The position numbers were made by a program, and so were the translations under genes. DNA of 64,000 nucleotides, taken from Chryseobacterium sp. ON_d1. Its GTDB lineage: Bacteria > Bacteroidota > Bacteroidia > Flavobacteriales > Weeksellaceae. The DNA is taken from positions 186,001 through 250,000 of the forward strand of contig NZ_BJTC01000005.1 in assembly GCF_006829085.1 (NCBI RefSeq), given 5' to 3'. Shown here piece after piece: positions 19,792 through 29,424 of the stretch (position 1 is the stretch's first letter; every line of letters starts with the position of its first letter). Below the pieces are notes generated by a model that saw nothing but the letters and a program-made list of their open reading frames with translations, searched no databases and was not told where the DNA came from.

Positions 19792-20382
19792 TTACTTAAC
19801 GTCGTTGATGATTTGCTTTGCTTTAGACGTTGGAAGATAAATCTGGAAACCTAAACCAAACGTAATTTTGTTAGTATATCCACCGCTTCCGAAACCTGCG
19901 TTTGCATCATATTTTACTAAACCTTCCAATCCGATGTTTGGAGTGATGAAGTAAGAATACCCAGGTCCGAATCCGAAGTTAAGACCGTTAGAAGAAGAAC
20001 CTCCTTTTGAAATAGATGTTCCACCAATACCAACGTTACCTTCGAAGAACCATCTTCCGTGGTGAAGCAAATTGTTTACTCCTTGCTCTCCCGGATTAAG
20101 ATAATAACGTCCTAAAGCACCTACGTTATACGTGAAAGTAGTTGGTGCATCTTTAGCGCCTTTAAAACCTAAATCCACATATCCTCCCAATGCAATATTA
20201 TCCTCAATAAAATAAGCTCCTTTCGGTTGAATATTAAAATCATAACCTCCTCCTTTGTTTAAACCGAAGTTGGCTCCTGCAAGGTTACCCCCTACCATCC
20301 AATTACCTTTCTGAATCTGAGCGTTTGCAGTTGCTGTTAAACCTGCTACGGCTAATATCCCTGTTAAAATAAGTCTTTTCAT
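19792..20382 (-). CDS. Outer-membrane beta-barrel protein (porin-like)
   Basis: A signal peptide (MKRLILTGILAVAGLTATANAQ) is followed by ~175 residues with alternating hydrophobic/polar strands: IQKGNWMVGGNLAGANFGLN, YDFNIQPKGAYFI and GLEGLVKYDANAGFG. This is the OmpA-like eight-strand barrel pattern common in Bacteroidota. There is no C-terminal OmpA peptidoglycan domain. Its role is unknown. It is single, with a strong shared terminator. The 250-bp upstream region is AT-rich; I find no clear operator there. Confidence 0.85.
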   Translation of the reverse strand: MKRLILTGILAVAGLTATANAQIQKGNWMVGGNLAGANFGLNKGGGYDFNIQPKGAYFIEDNIALGGYVDLGFKGAKDAPTTFTYNVGALGRYYLNPGEQGVNNLLHHGRWFFEGNVGIGGTSISKGGSSSNGLNFGFGPGYSYFITPNIGLEGLVKYDANAGFGSGGYTNKITFGLGFQIYLPTSKAKQIINDVK

Positions 20383-20633
20383 AATTTATTATTTTAATAA
20401 TTAAATGTTTATTATTCACGAATTATAGAAAAAACAATAAATGTGCCATACTCTTAATTTTACGTAATTTTTCTAAATAAACGTTAACATTGTCAGTGAG
20501 ATATATTTTATCTTTTTAACATATTAATTGAAGATATCATAATGATAAATACAATGGAATGGGCTTTTTAAAATCGAAATAGTAAAAATAGATGGCAGAT
20601 CATTAATTTGATAAGAATTCCGGTTTTACCATA

Positions 20634-21149
20634 TTAAATAAATAAAAGGATTAAAGAGATGATGAGTCCGGCAATGGTAAACTTTATCCCACGTTTGAAT
20701 GCTTTTGTCTTAGGATTAAACATCCAGAAACTTGAAATGACAAAAAAGAAAAGTGAAACCCCAAAGAATACGCTTAAAGGCGATATGGCATCTTTAGACT
20801 GTGATTTGTGAAGAGAAACCATTTTATCTAACACAAAGGGAAGTTCCTTTTTGGTGTACTTAGCCTTTCCGGTAGCACTGTCATAAGTTCCCTGCTTAAA
20901 ATAAAGAACGCTTCCTTCTGTTTTCTCCACCTCAAGTCCTTTCATTTTCAGCTCTTTTTTCAGCTCTTTCTCTGAAAGATTGGGGGCGATGTTTTTCTCG
21001 TATTTCTTTTCGCTTTTCAGGAAGTCAGTGTCTCTGTATACCAGAAGAATTCCACTTAACGAGTATACCGCCATAATTCCCGCAAGGAAATAACCCAGAT
21101 AGCGGTGTGTAACCCTCATGAAACTTCTTGTGTCTTTAATTTTATCCAT
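20634..21149 (-). CDS. PepSY-type membrane protein next to siderophore receptor
   Basis: A 171-residue protein with an N-terminal helix MRVTHRYLGYFLAGIMAVYSLSGILLVYRD (the R-x-x-H-R-Y-L-G opening of PepSY-associated transmembrane proteins) and two C-terminal helices (about 124-142 and 150-170), with a soluble loop between. It is shorter than the usual PepSY iron-uptake reductases, so it is a reduced version. It lies 91 bp after a TonB-dependent siderophore receptor on the same strand, which suggests a role in ferric siderophore handling. Confidence 0.75.
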   Translation of the reverse strand: MDKIKDTRSFMRVTHRYLGYFLAGIMAVYSLSGILLVYRDTDFLKSEKKYEKNIAPNLSEKELKKELKMKGLEVEKTEGSVLYFKQGTYDSATGKAKYTKKELPFVLDKMVSLHKSQSKDAISPLSVFFGVSLFFFVISSFWMFNPKTKAFKRGIKFTIAGLIISLILLFI

Positions 21150-21240
21150 ATCTTATTGTTCTGTTTTTATTTTAAATTTCAAAAGTGGAAACTGCAAAAA
21201 TGCAATCTCCACTTTTAATAAAGAATAATTTATTTTAATT

Positions 21241-23433
21241 CTATAGCTTATACGTCAATGTAAAATAATAGTTTCTCGGAGTAATCGGATTTACTGAATA
21301 ATTCTCATGAACATTGTAGTTGACAACATCAAACAGGTTTCCGACTTTACCCTGGATAGAGAATTTTTTCCAACCATACCCAACACTTATATCAACAGTT
21401 GTGAATCCGTTAATATCAATCATTCTTGTTTGCTGAGCCTGTCCTTTTACATCATTCCAACCAGCTTGTCTTTTTCCTGTATAGAATGCAGTCGCACCTA
21501 CCTTCAGACCCTTTGCAAAATCTGTAAAGGTATAGAATACGGAAGCATTTGCTGTAAGGGCAGGAGTTCTTACCAATCTTTGATCTTCAACAAATCCGTT
21601 ATCCGGAGTTTTTGTATATACAGTATTATTATAAGAAATACCTCCTATCAGAGAAAGATATTTTGTAGGATTTCCTGTGATATCCAATTCCACACCTCTA
21701 CTTCTTATATTACCGGCATATACTTTATATAAGGCAAGCTTATTATCTGCAAGATATGGAGAAGTGTAGGCGTCTCTGTTGTTTATTTGATACGCTGTTA
21801 AGTTAACAGCGATTGCGTTGTTCCATAAGTTCTTCTTAATACCAACCTCATACTGGTCAATTGTTGACGCTTTTAAAGATTGATTGTTTTGATCAAAACC
21901 TGAATTAGGTGAGAATGAATTGGTATATGTTGCAAAAACTGATAAGTTATCATTAGGGTTATAAATTAGTCCTACTTTTGGTGATATAGCGTGTGCTTGT
22001 AAGCCGCTGTTTACTGTAGGTGTCTCTGTTCCTTTCAGGAAATCCTTTACTTCTGTGTCTTCATTTTTTACATATGACCATCTTACTCCTGCCAATACTT
22101 TAAATTCTTTGGTAACACTGATTAAATCCTGTGCATAAAGGCCAAATCTTTTTGTAGCTATTCTATTTCTTGACGCTCTGTAGGTTTCTGGCATGGTTCC
22201 GTCAGTGGACCAGGTGGATGGGTCATTTAAATATAATGTTCCATAGTTGACACTTGTAGGATTGGTAAAATTGTAAGTGTAAGTGTCTGCCAGGCCATAG
22301 TCTCCGTCTGTTCCAAATAAAACTTTATGAATGATATTTCCGGTCTTAAATTCTCCATTTAAGTTAACCTGTAAGGAAGTGTAATTTTGTTCAGTATAAT
22401 TTCTTCCTAAAGTTCTCCCCCATGAAGGATTAAAGTTTCCTTTTCCAGATTCATATTGCCATTGAACTCTTTCTGTTGAAAAATAATCTTTTGTATAATT
22501 CTGATAGGAAGCAACTGCATTTAGACTCCACTTACTGTTCAATTGATGATTTAAAATAACGTCTGTAGTAGCTTGTTGGTTGGTCTGATATTGCCAGTTG
22601 GCACCCAAAAAACTTCTGCGGTCAACTTCAGTAGCTAATCTGGATACTCCTGTAGTTTTATCAGTTACACTCCCAATTCCAAAATCTGGAGTGAAATTAT
22701 GATGTAAATAGTCTCCTTCTACAATTAACTGCGTGTTTTCACTCAAATTAAAAACAAACGACGGATTGAAGTAGTGTTTCTTAGACTCTACCATGTCTCT
22801 GAAACTCTCTGCATATTCGTAGGTACCATTCACTCTGAATGCTACTTTTTTGCTTAATGGACCATAAATATCAAACATAGGCTTGTAAGAATTCCAGCTA
22901 CCGCCACTCAATCCAACTGAACCACCAAATTCGAATCTTGGTTTTTTTGTGATAAGATTCACGATACCACCAGGTCCCACGTTACCATATAACATAGCAT
23001 TGGCTCCTTTTAAAACTTCAACCCTCTCTAGTCCGCTTACTTCAGGGAAGACACCACTGTTTACTCTTGCCCCGTTCTTAAAAATATTATCATTTCCAAA
23101 AATAAAACCTCTTCCGCCAAAGCTATCCTGAGATCCTCCTCTTGCAGATGTTAAATAAATACCATTTACATTTTTGATAACATCACTTAGCTGTTTTGCC
23201 TGCTGCTGCTCAATGATTTCGTGAGTAACAATGGCAATGGGCTGAGGGTTCTCCATTACCGTCAGATTGGATTTTGTTGATAACGTCCTTGCCTGATTAG
23301 GATTTCCTGTTTTGTGGAGATTAATATCCTCGATCGTTTGAGTTCTTATCGTATCTGCCTCAATGTCCTTAAGCTGTGCACTTAAAGAAGTTACAGTCAG
23401 TAGAAGCCCTAGAGAAAGTAATTGTCTTTTCAT
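21241..23433 (-). CDS. TonB-dependent siderophore receptor
   Basis: An outer-membrane receptor of 730 residues that imports ferric siderophores using TonB energy. It has a signal peptide (MKRQLLSLGLLLTVTSLSAQ), a plug domain (~55-160, with PIAIVTHEIIEQQQAKQLSDVIKNV and ALERVEVLKGANAMLYG-like GLERVEVLKGANAMLYG) and a 22-strand barrel ending in ITPRNYYFTLTYKL. It belongs to the FhuA/FpvA/FoxA group (TIGR01783). There is no N-terminal carboxypeptidase-like domain. The nearby PepSY-type gene supports iron uptake. The ligand cannot be told from sequence. No confident Fur site was seen. Confidence 0.95.
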   Translation of the reverse strand: MKRQLLSLGLLLTVTSLSAQLKDIEADTIRTQTIEDINLHKTGNPNQARTLSTKSNLTVMENPQPIAIVTHEIIEQQQAKQLSDVIKNVNGIYLTSARGGSQDSFGGRGFIFGNDNIFKNGARVNSGVFPEVSGLERVEVLKGANAMLYGNVGPGGIVNLITKKPRFEFGGSVGLSGGSWNSYKPMFDIYGPLSKKVAFRVNGTYEYAESFRDMVESKKHYFNPSFVFNLSENTQLIVEGDYLHHNFTPDFGIGSVTDKTTGVSRLATEVDRRSFLGANWQYQTNQQATTDVILNHQLNSKWSLNAVASYQNYTKDYFSTERVQWQYESGKGNFNPSWGRTLGRNYTEQNYTSLQVNLNGEFKTGNIIHKVLFGTDGDYGLADTYTYNFTNPTSVNYGTLYLNDPSTWSTDGTMPETYRASRNRIATKRFGLYAQDLISVTKEFKVLAGVRWSYVKNEDTEVKDFLKGTETPTVNSGLQAHAISPKVGLIYNPNDNLSVFATYTNSFSPNSGFDQNNQSLKASTIDQYEVGIKKNLWNNAIAVNLTAYQINNRDAYTSPYLADNKLALYKVYAGNIRSRGVELDITGNPTKYLSLIGGISYNNTVYTKTPDNGFVEDQRLVRTPALTANASVFYTFTDFAKGLKVGATAFYTGKRQAGWNDVKGQAQQTRMIDINGFTTVDISVGYGWKKFSIQGKVGNLFDVVNYNVHENYSVNPITPRNYYFTLTYKL

Positions 23434-23614
23434 TTTATTTTTATGTAGAACAGTTTTAAATAAGGCGCAAATGTAAGTATTTGTTTAGAATAGATAAAAA
23501 TAATTTTCTGATTTTTATCATGTTTTTGGAGAATCAAAGATGGATTATTTCTATCCCTCCTTTATACCGGGGAAAAGAGAATTTTTTATGAATATATTTG
23601 TTAAAAATTAAAAT

Positions 23615-24670
23615 ATGCAATTGGTAAAAGCAGGGCTGTGTGCCTTTGGAATGAGTGGAAAAGTTTTTCATGCTCCCTTTTTAAAAGAGCATCCGGGATT
23701 TTTTATTTCTGCTGTCGTAGAGAGGAGTAAGGAAGAATCGAAGGAAAAGTACCCGGAAGCAACAATTTACCGTTCTGTCGAAGAGATGCTTCAGCATGCA
23801 GATGTAGAACTGGTGATCATCAATACTCCCGTTCAGACCCATTATGAGTATGCCAAAAAAGCATTGGAGGCTGGGAAAAACATTATTGTGGAAAAACCCT
23901 TTACAGTAAATGTTTCTGAAGCAGAAGAGCTCGTACGGCTGGCTGAAGAAAAGGGACTGTTTATAAGTGTATATCAAAACAGAAGATTTGACCGTGATTT
24001 TTTACAGGTTCAAAAAATTCTGAATGAAGGCCAATTAGGAAATATAAAAGAGGTTGAGATTCGTTTTGACAGGTTCCGTACCACTCCCAGCGGAAAGCAG
24101 CATAAAGAAAGCCCGGATCAGACAGGTTCAGGATCGCTTCATGATCTGGGAGCACATCTTATCGATCAGGCAGTGCAGTACTTTGGATATCCTGAAAAAC
24201 TTTTTGCAGATGTATTTTCTATGAAAGGAGCTGAGTTTGCCAATGATTATTTTGAGATCCTTTTATTCTACAAAAGCGACCTTAGAATAAGACTGAAATC
24301 TTCTGTTTTCAGCAAAGAAGGTCATTATGCTTATACCATTCATGGAGACAGGGGAACTTTTCTTCAGGAAAGAACCGATAACCAGGAAAATGAACTGGTA
24401 GCAGGTGCTGTTCCCACATATGGAAAAGAATGGACACAGCCTTTGAAAGAGGCGGATGGCATCTTAAACTTCCTGAATGACCGTTCTGAAACAGAAAGAA
24501 AACTGACTTCAAGTGAAGCCGGGAATTATATGGATTATTACCAGAAGATCTATGAACACATTGTGTTTGGATATGCCTTACCATCTCCGGGAAAAGAAGT
24601 TATTCAGAATATGAAAATCATTGATGCTTCCCTGGAAAGCGCAAAAGAAGAAAGAGTAATCAAATTATAA
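23615..24670 (+). CDS. Gfo/Idh/MocA family oxidoreductase
   Basis: A NAD(P)-dependent sugar or polyol oxidoreductase of 351 residues. The Rossmann start VKAGLCAFGMSGKVFHAPFL (a variant GxxxSxxxF motif seen in the YdgJ/YhhX group), VIINTPVQTHYEYAKKALEAGKNIIVEKPF with the EKP motif at ~93-95, and the C-terminal domain with DLGAHLIDQAVQYFG (catalytic His-containing DxGxH) are all visible. The substrate is unknown. A single gene divergent from the TonB receptor. Confidence 0.93.
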   Translation: MQLVKAGLCAFGMSGKVFHAPFLKEHPGFFISAVVERSKEESKEKYPEATIYRSVEEMLQHADVELVIINTPVQTHYEYAKKALEAGKNIIVEKPFTVNVSEAEELVRLAEEKGLFISVYQNRRFDRDFLQVQKILNEGQLGNIKEVEIRFDRFRTTPSGKQHKESPDQTGSGSLHDLGAHLIDQAVQYFGYPEKLFADVFSMKGAEFANDYFEILLFYKSDLRIRLKSSVFSKEGHYAYTIHGDRGTFLQERTDNQENELVAGAVPTYGKEWTQPLKEADGILNFLNDRSETERKLTSSEAGNYMDYYQKIYEHIVFGYALPSPGKEVIQNMKIIDASLESAKEERVIKL

Positions 24671-24678
24671 ATGATGAG

Positions 24679-24819
24679 TTATGAATTATGAATGAATTCA
24701 AAATTTCAGGTTCAAGGTTTAAAGTTTCAGGTTGATCGTAGTTGTGATTAGAAATTTTCAACTCATTTACACTCAAACCCTAAAACACTCAAACGCTCCG
24801 ACTCATTCATAATTCATAA
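24679..24819. repeat. Inverted-repeat intergenic element
   Basis: A perfect 17-bp inverted repeat TTATGAATTATGAATGA (24679-24695) and its complement (24803-24819) flank ~107 bp of low-complexity direct half-repeats (TTTCAGGTT twice). There is no ORF. It fills the gap between two convergent genes. It looks like a small non-autonomous repeat. Confidence 0.55.
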
Positions 24820-24836
24820 TTTTTAACTCATAATTA

Positions 24837-26729
24837 TTAAAGTAGCTCCTGTAGCTCCAGCCATCTCATTTCCTGATTCTCCAGTTTTTCTGAAACTGTT
24901 TCCAGCTCTGAAGAAAGCTTGGCTATCTTTTCATAATCGGCTTCGTTGTTGAGCTGATCCAGAATTTTGGATCGCTGTTCTTCCAGTTCAGGCATTTCTT
25001 TTTCAATCGTTTCCAGCTCTCTCTGCTCTTTGAACGTTAATTTTCGCTTAGTAGTGGAAGATACAGTACTTTCTACTGTGGAAATTGTTTCTTTAATCGG
25101 CTCAGGTTTTACTGTTGCGTTTTTTTCTAATGCTTCCTCTCGGCTTCTCGCTTCTCTGTATTCTGAGAAATTTCCTACAAAATCCCTGATCTTTCCATTT
25201 CCTTCAAAAGCAAGAACATGATCTACAATTCTGTCCATGAAATATCTGTCGTGAGAAACGATGATCAAAGATCCCTGAAACTGCTGAAGGAAGTTTTCGA
25301 GAACCGTTAACGTTGGAAGGTCAAGATCATTCGTTGGCTCATCAAAAATCAGGAAGTTAGGATTCTGATACAAAATATACATCAGGTGAAGCCTTCTCTT
25401 TTCGCCTCCTGAAAGTTTAGAAATTGGAGAATATTGAGTCTGATCGTCAAATAAAAACAATCTTAAAAACTGTGAGGCAGATAAGCTTTTTCCATTGGCT
25501 AAAGGATAAAACTCTGCAATTTCCTTAATGAAATCAATGACACGTTCGTCCTCTTTATAGGTAAGGCCTTTTTGTGAGAAATAACCGAAAGAAATAGTTT
25601 CTCCTGTTTCAATTTCTCCTTTATCCGCTTTTTCATAGCCTTGAATAATATTAAGCAGGGTAGATTTACCGGCACCGTTTTTTCCAACAATTCCAACTTT
25701 TTCCCCACGTTGAAACTGATAGCTGAAATCTTTTAAAAGAACTTTAGGACCAAAACTCTTATCAATATGTTTGAGTTCAAGAATTTTATTTCCCAGACGT
25801 TTCATTTCAAAATCCAGTTCCAGTCCATCTTTTCTGGTGTCAGTTTTAGCCACCTTTTCAGTTTCGTAGAACGCATCAATCCTGCTTTTTGATTTTGTGG
25901 TTCTGGCTTTTGGCTGTCTTCTCATCCATTCCAGTTCCTTTCTGTAAAGATTATTGGCCTTATCAATAGTAGCATTTAGATTCTCCTCACGGATCATCTT
26001 GTTTTCAAGATAAGTGGCATACGAACCGTTGTGAACGTAAAGATTCTGATCTTCCATCTCCCAGATAATGTCACAAACACTGTCCAGGAAATACCGGTCG
26101 TGGGTTACGAGCAATAAGGTGATTTTTGCTTTATTCAGATAATTTTCAAGCCATTCTACCATATCCACATCCAGGTGGTTGGTAGGTTCATCCATGATCA
26201 GAAGCGTATGCCTGTGCTCAGCTCTTGTTTCTGTTAAAAGTTTGGCCAAAGCAACCCGTTTGATCTGTCCTCCGGAAAGCGTACCCATTTTGGCATCCAG
26301 ATCAGTAATTTTCAGCTGGGAAAGGATCTGTTTCATTTCATTTTCCAGATCCCAGGCCTTGTGAACCTCCATATCAGCCAAAGCTTTCTCGATAAAATCA
26401 TTATCCGTAGAATGCAGGGATTGGTGATAGTTTTTAAGCGCAAGGATAGGCTCAGAATCAAGAGTCATCATAAACTCTTCAATGCTGAGATCAGGATCAT
26501 AGTCGATTTCCTGGTCAAATAATACCACCTGGATATCTTTGTTGATGATCGCAGTTCCGCTGTCTGCAATTTCTTTACCCATTAATATTTTCAGAAGGGT
26601 AGATTTTCCACTTCCGTTTTTGGCAACAATAGCTATTTTATCTCCTTCATTGATGTGAAAAGAAATGTTTTTAAACAAAACCTTGATGCCATAAGATTTG
26701 GTAAGATTTTCTACAGAAACGTAATTCAT
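24837..26729 (-). CDS. ABC-F family ATPase (Uup-like)
   Basis: A 630-residue soluble twin-ATPase acting on ribosomes or DNA branch structures; not a transporter because no membrane segment is present. First cassette: Walker A KNGSGKST (~38-45), LSGGQIKRVALA signature, LLIMDEPTNHLD. Linker: basic RKELEWMRRQPKARTTKSKSR. Second cassette: KNGAGKST, LSGGEKRRLHLM, FLIFDEPTNDLD. The C-terminal ~80 residues are a charged coiled coil, as in Uup. A TATTTTTG box lies at 26769-26776. It is single. Confidence 0.95.
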   Translation of the reverse strand: MNYVSVENLTKSYGIKVLFKNISFHINEGDKIAIVAKNGSGKSTLLKILMGKEIADSGTAIINKDIQVVLFDQEIDYDPDLSIEEFMMTLDSEPILALKNYHQSLHSTDNDFIEKALADMEVHKAWDLENEMKQILSQLKITDLDAKMGTLSGGQIKRVALAKLLTETRAEHRHTLLIMDEPTNHLDVDMVEWLENYLNKAKITLLLVTHDRYFLDSVCDIIWEMEDQNLYVHNGSYATYLENKMIREENLNATIDKANNLYRKELEWMRRQPKARTTKSKSRIDAFYETEKVAKTDTRKDGLELDFEMKRLGNKILELKHIDKSFGPKVLLKDFSYQFQRGEKVGIVGKNGAGKSTLLNIIQGYEKADKGEIETGETISFGYFSQKGLTYKEDERVIDFIKEIAEFYPLANGKSLSASQFLRLFLFDDQTQYSPISKLSGGEKRRLHLMYILYQNPNFLIFDEPTNDLDLPTLTVLENFLQQFQGSLIIVSHDRYFMDRIVDHVLAFEGNGKIRDFVGNFSEYREARSREEALEKNATVKPEPIKETISTVESTVSSTTKRKLTFKEQRELETIEKEMPELEEQRSKILDQLNNEADYEKIAKLSSELETVSEKLENQEMRWLELQELL

Positions 26730-27102
26730 TGGGAATTAAGGGTTGGGTTTTAATTTTGAAATGAACCGCAAAAATACAAAAATGTAATCTAAATTTTCTG
26801 TAAACTCTTTTATAAATCAATATTTATAATTTTTTAATAAACTGTATTCATTACCTGAAAAAACTATTCTGTAAATTTGATGGGATACAGTAGTTTATAA
26901 TAAAGTTGTTTATATTTTACAAAACCACAGAAAAGTTCATATAAGATGAACATCAAAGATTTTCAGAAAACTTAGATGTACCTATTATGCATAAAGCTTG
27001 ATTCTAAAAAACTTAAGTGTTTAAAACTTTTGTGCCTTTTGTAGTTAAAAATAATGAATATAAAAGTTTAAACAGTTTCAATATTAAAATCAGAATGAAG
27101 TA
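26730..27102. other. Divergent intergenic region, 373 bp
   Basis: Contains two promoter-like boxes: TATTTTTG on the minus strand at 26769-26776 (ABC-F gene) and TAAATTTG on the plus strand at 26872-26879. Near 27010-27050 is the sequence AACTTTTGTGCCTTTTGTAG, which resembles an intergenic repeat I know from Chryseobacterium. No ORF of note. Confidence 0.4.
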
Positions 27103-27615
27103 ATGAAAAAAGTAATTGTTGACATGGATGGGGTAATGGCGGATGTATATCATCAGCTGGCACAATTTGAAAAAAGAGATACAGGAAGAGAAATTGAAAT
27201 CAGTAATTTGGTGGGCAGGCCTGAAATAGAAGCCTTTCCAAATGGGAAAAAACACGTTAATGAAGTGGGCTTTTTCAGAACATTACCTGTAATGAAAGGA
27301 AGTCGTGAAGCAATGGAATATCTGAATAACAAATATGATCTTTATATTGTATCAGCCGGAATGGAGTTTCCCAACAGTTTAAGAGAAAAGTACGACTGGT
27401 TGGCAGAGCATTTTCCATTCATCACCTGGGAACAGATTGTTCTTTGCGGAAGCAAAAAAGTAGTCTCCGGAGATGTGATGATTGACGATTATCCTAAAAA
27501 CTTAGATCATTTTTCAGGGCAGAGATTAATCTTTACCCAACCCCATAATGAACTGATCGAAAATGAAACTTACCAAAGAGTTCACTCCTGGGAAGATATT
27601 ATGAATATTCTTTAA
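27103..27615 (+). CDS. 5'(3')-deoxyribonucleotidase (HAD family)
   Basis: A 170-residue haloacid-dehalogenase-type phosphatase of the NT5C family. The nucleophile motif VDMDGVMADVY (residues ~5-15) carries the two catalytic aspartates, motif II is YIVSAGME, and motif III/IV is KKVVSGDVMIDDYPKNL. Family members dephosphorylate deoxynucleoside monophosphates and help balance dNTP pools. Length and motifs are complete. Stands alone. Confidence 0.9.
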   Translation: MKKVIVDMDGVMADVYHQLAQFEKRDTGREIEISNLVGRPEIEAFPNGKKHVNEVGFFRTLPVMKGSREAMEYLNNKYDLYIVSAGMEFPNSLREKYDWLAEHFPFITWEQIVLCGSKKVVSGDVMIDDYPKNLDHFSGQRLIFTQPHNELIENETYQRVHSWEDIMNIL

Positions 27616-27734
27616 TAATGAGAATTTAAATATTTTTAGAATTATGATAGAAATATGGAGATATTTAAAACAATTTTAACTAATGCAAGGATAAATTTAA
27701 TAAAGAATTATGACATTAGGAAATGGGAAATAAA

Positions 27735-27742
27735 TAAGTTTG
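27735..27742 (+). promoter_or_regulatory. Candidate -7 box
   Basis: TAAGTTTG matches TAnnTTTG, 16 bases before the ATG of the hydrolase fusion gene. No TTG at -33 was found. Confidence 0.45.
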
Positions 27743-27757
27743 CGTCAAACTTTTAAC

Positions 27758-29407
27758 ATGAAAATATTTCATACTCTATTTTTTCTTATTTCTGCTGTTA
27801 CTCTTAAAGCACAGGTTATTTCCGGGACGGTCATCGCTAAAAACGAAAATCAACCGATTCCTTATGTAAAAATCGGGATAGAGAAAAACTCAACGGGGAC
27901 CATCTCTGATGAAAAAGGAAACTTTTCGATAGACCTTTCTCAGGTGGATCCACAACAGATAATAAAAATAGAGGTGCCTGGCTATTACCTTTATCAGGAA
28001 ACAGTTCAGCGTTTTAAACAAAATCATCAGCAAAAAATATTTTTAACAGAGAAAACTAAAAATATTAAAGAGATTACGATTAAGTCTAAAAAGCTGATAG
28101 ATAAAAACTGGGGAGTCAATACCAAAACAAAAAGTGTTATCTATTCGGTTAATCCGGAATTGGATAAAAAAAATTTTCTTGGAGAAACAGCTTTAGAATT
28201 CAATGCTAAGAAAAGATCAAAAATCAAAAATATCAATCTGAATATTGCCAGCTATGTTTCTGCTCAGCCCGTTTTGATGAGATACAGTATTTACAGTGAA
28301 AAAAATGGTTTTCCGGATAAGAACATTTTGGAAGAGGAAATTACCGTGGCATTAACTGAAGATATGATTAAAGACGGAACATATACACTGGATGTTAACG
28401 ACCGTAACATATGGATACAGGGAAAGTTTTTTGTCGGTATACAGTTTTTAAAAGATTTTGAAGGCAGAATTAAAATAAGTGCAGCTTTGTTCAGAACAGG
28501 ATTTATAAGAGAGTTTTATGGTGACTGGAAGAAAATGACCATTGCTGCACCAGCCATTAATATTGATGTGAAAATGGATAAGAATGCAAGTAATAATCAG
28601 AATAAAAATGAATTTTCAGATGCTGAAGATTTTTTAATTCCGGATGTATCCAAGTATGCTGAAGAATCAGAACATACTGACTACGGCAGGAATATATCCA
28701 CCGGAAATACTTTCAAACTGAAAGATGCTGAACTTTATTATGAAGTGTATGGAGAAGGGGAACCACTGGTCTTACTTCATGGGAATTCAGGAAGTATAAA
28801 AGATTTTTACCAGCAGATTCCAGCTCTTTCCAAACAATATAAGGTAATTGCTTTAGATACCAGAGGACAGGGAAAAAGTCTGGATACTTCTAAAAGAGAC
28901 TATACTTATCAACTGTTTGCCGATGATGTAAAAGCACTGGCAGATCATCTGAAAATGAATAAAATCAATATCGCCGGCTGGAGCGATGGCGGGAATACCG
29001 GACTTGAATTTGCTTTGAAATATCCGGACAGCCTGGATAAGCTTATTATAATCGGTGCAAATGCTTTTCCTGAAGGGGTAGAAAAGAAAATTACTGATAA
29101 TTTCATCAATCAAATGGACCAGCTGAAGCAGCTGAATGTTCCGGAATCATTCAATGAACGCAGGCTTCTGAAAATTATGCTTACAGAGCCCAGAATCAGC
29201 CAAAAAGAGCTGAATAAAATAAAAAGTGCTGTACTGGTTATTGCCGGAGACCGTGATGTTATCAAAAAGGAACATACTGAGTTTATGGCAAAACAGATTC
29301 CTTTTGCAGAACTGAAAATCTATAAAGATGCAAGTCATATGATCCCTTTTGAGAAGGCGGATCAGCTTAATACAGATATCCTGGGGTTTTTAGAAAAGAC
29401 CAATTGA
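27758..29407 (+). CDS. Secreted alpha/beta hydrolase with N-terminal CarboxypepD_reg-like domain
   Basis: A 549-residue two-part protein. After a signal peptide (MKIFHTLFFLISAVTLKAQ) comes a carboxypeptidase-regulatory-like beta domain (VISGTVIAKNENQPIPYVKIGIEK, residues ~20-100), then a beta-rich region (~110-270), and from about 325 an alpha/beta hydrolase. The hydrolase has LLHGNSG (oxyanion), nucleophile elbow GWSDGG, acid D in GDRDVI and H in ASHMIPF. The substrate is unknown. I chose the ATG preceding the signal peptide; an alternative TTG start adds six residues. The fusion of a surface-protein-type domain and a hydrolase is unusual. Confidence 0.85.
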   Translation: MKIFHTLFFLISAVTLKAQVISGTVIAKNENQPIPYVKIGIEKNSTGTISDEKGNFSIDLSQVDPQQIIKIEVPGYYLYQETVQRFKQNHQQKIFLTEKTKNIKEITIKSKKLIDKNWGVNTKTKSVIYSVNPELDKKNFLGETALEFNAKKRSKIKNINLNIASYVSAQPVLMRYSIYSEKNGFPDKNILEEEITVALTEDMIKDGTYTLDVNDRNIWIQGKFFVGIQFLKDFEGRIKISAALFRTGFIREFYGDWKKMTIAAPAINIDVKMDKNASNNQNKNEFSDAEDFLIPDVSKYAEESEHTDYGRNISTGNTFKLKDAELYYEVYGEGEPLVLLHGNSGSIKDFYQQIPALSKQYKVIALDTRGQGKSLDTSKRDYTYQLFADDVKALADHLKMNKINIAGWSDGGNTGLEFALKYPDSLDKLIIIGANAFPEGVEKKITDNFINQMDQLKQLNVPESFNERRLLKIMLTEPRISQKELNKIKSAVLVIAGDRDVIKKEHTEFMAKQIPFAELKIYKDASHMIPFEKADQLNTDILGFLEKTN

Positions 29408-29424
29408 TAAAGGCGGCAAGCTGA

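Noticed and set aside
23434..23520. Possible iron-regulator site TTTAGAATAGATAAA upstream of the siderophore receptor
   Set aside because: Only one arm fits; not a convincing palindrome or known Fur consensus.
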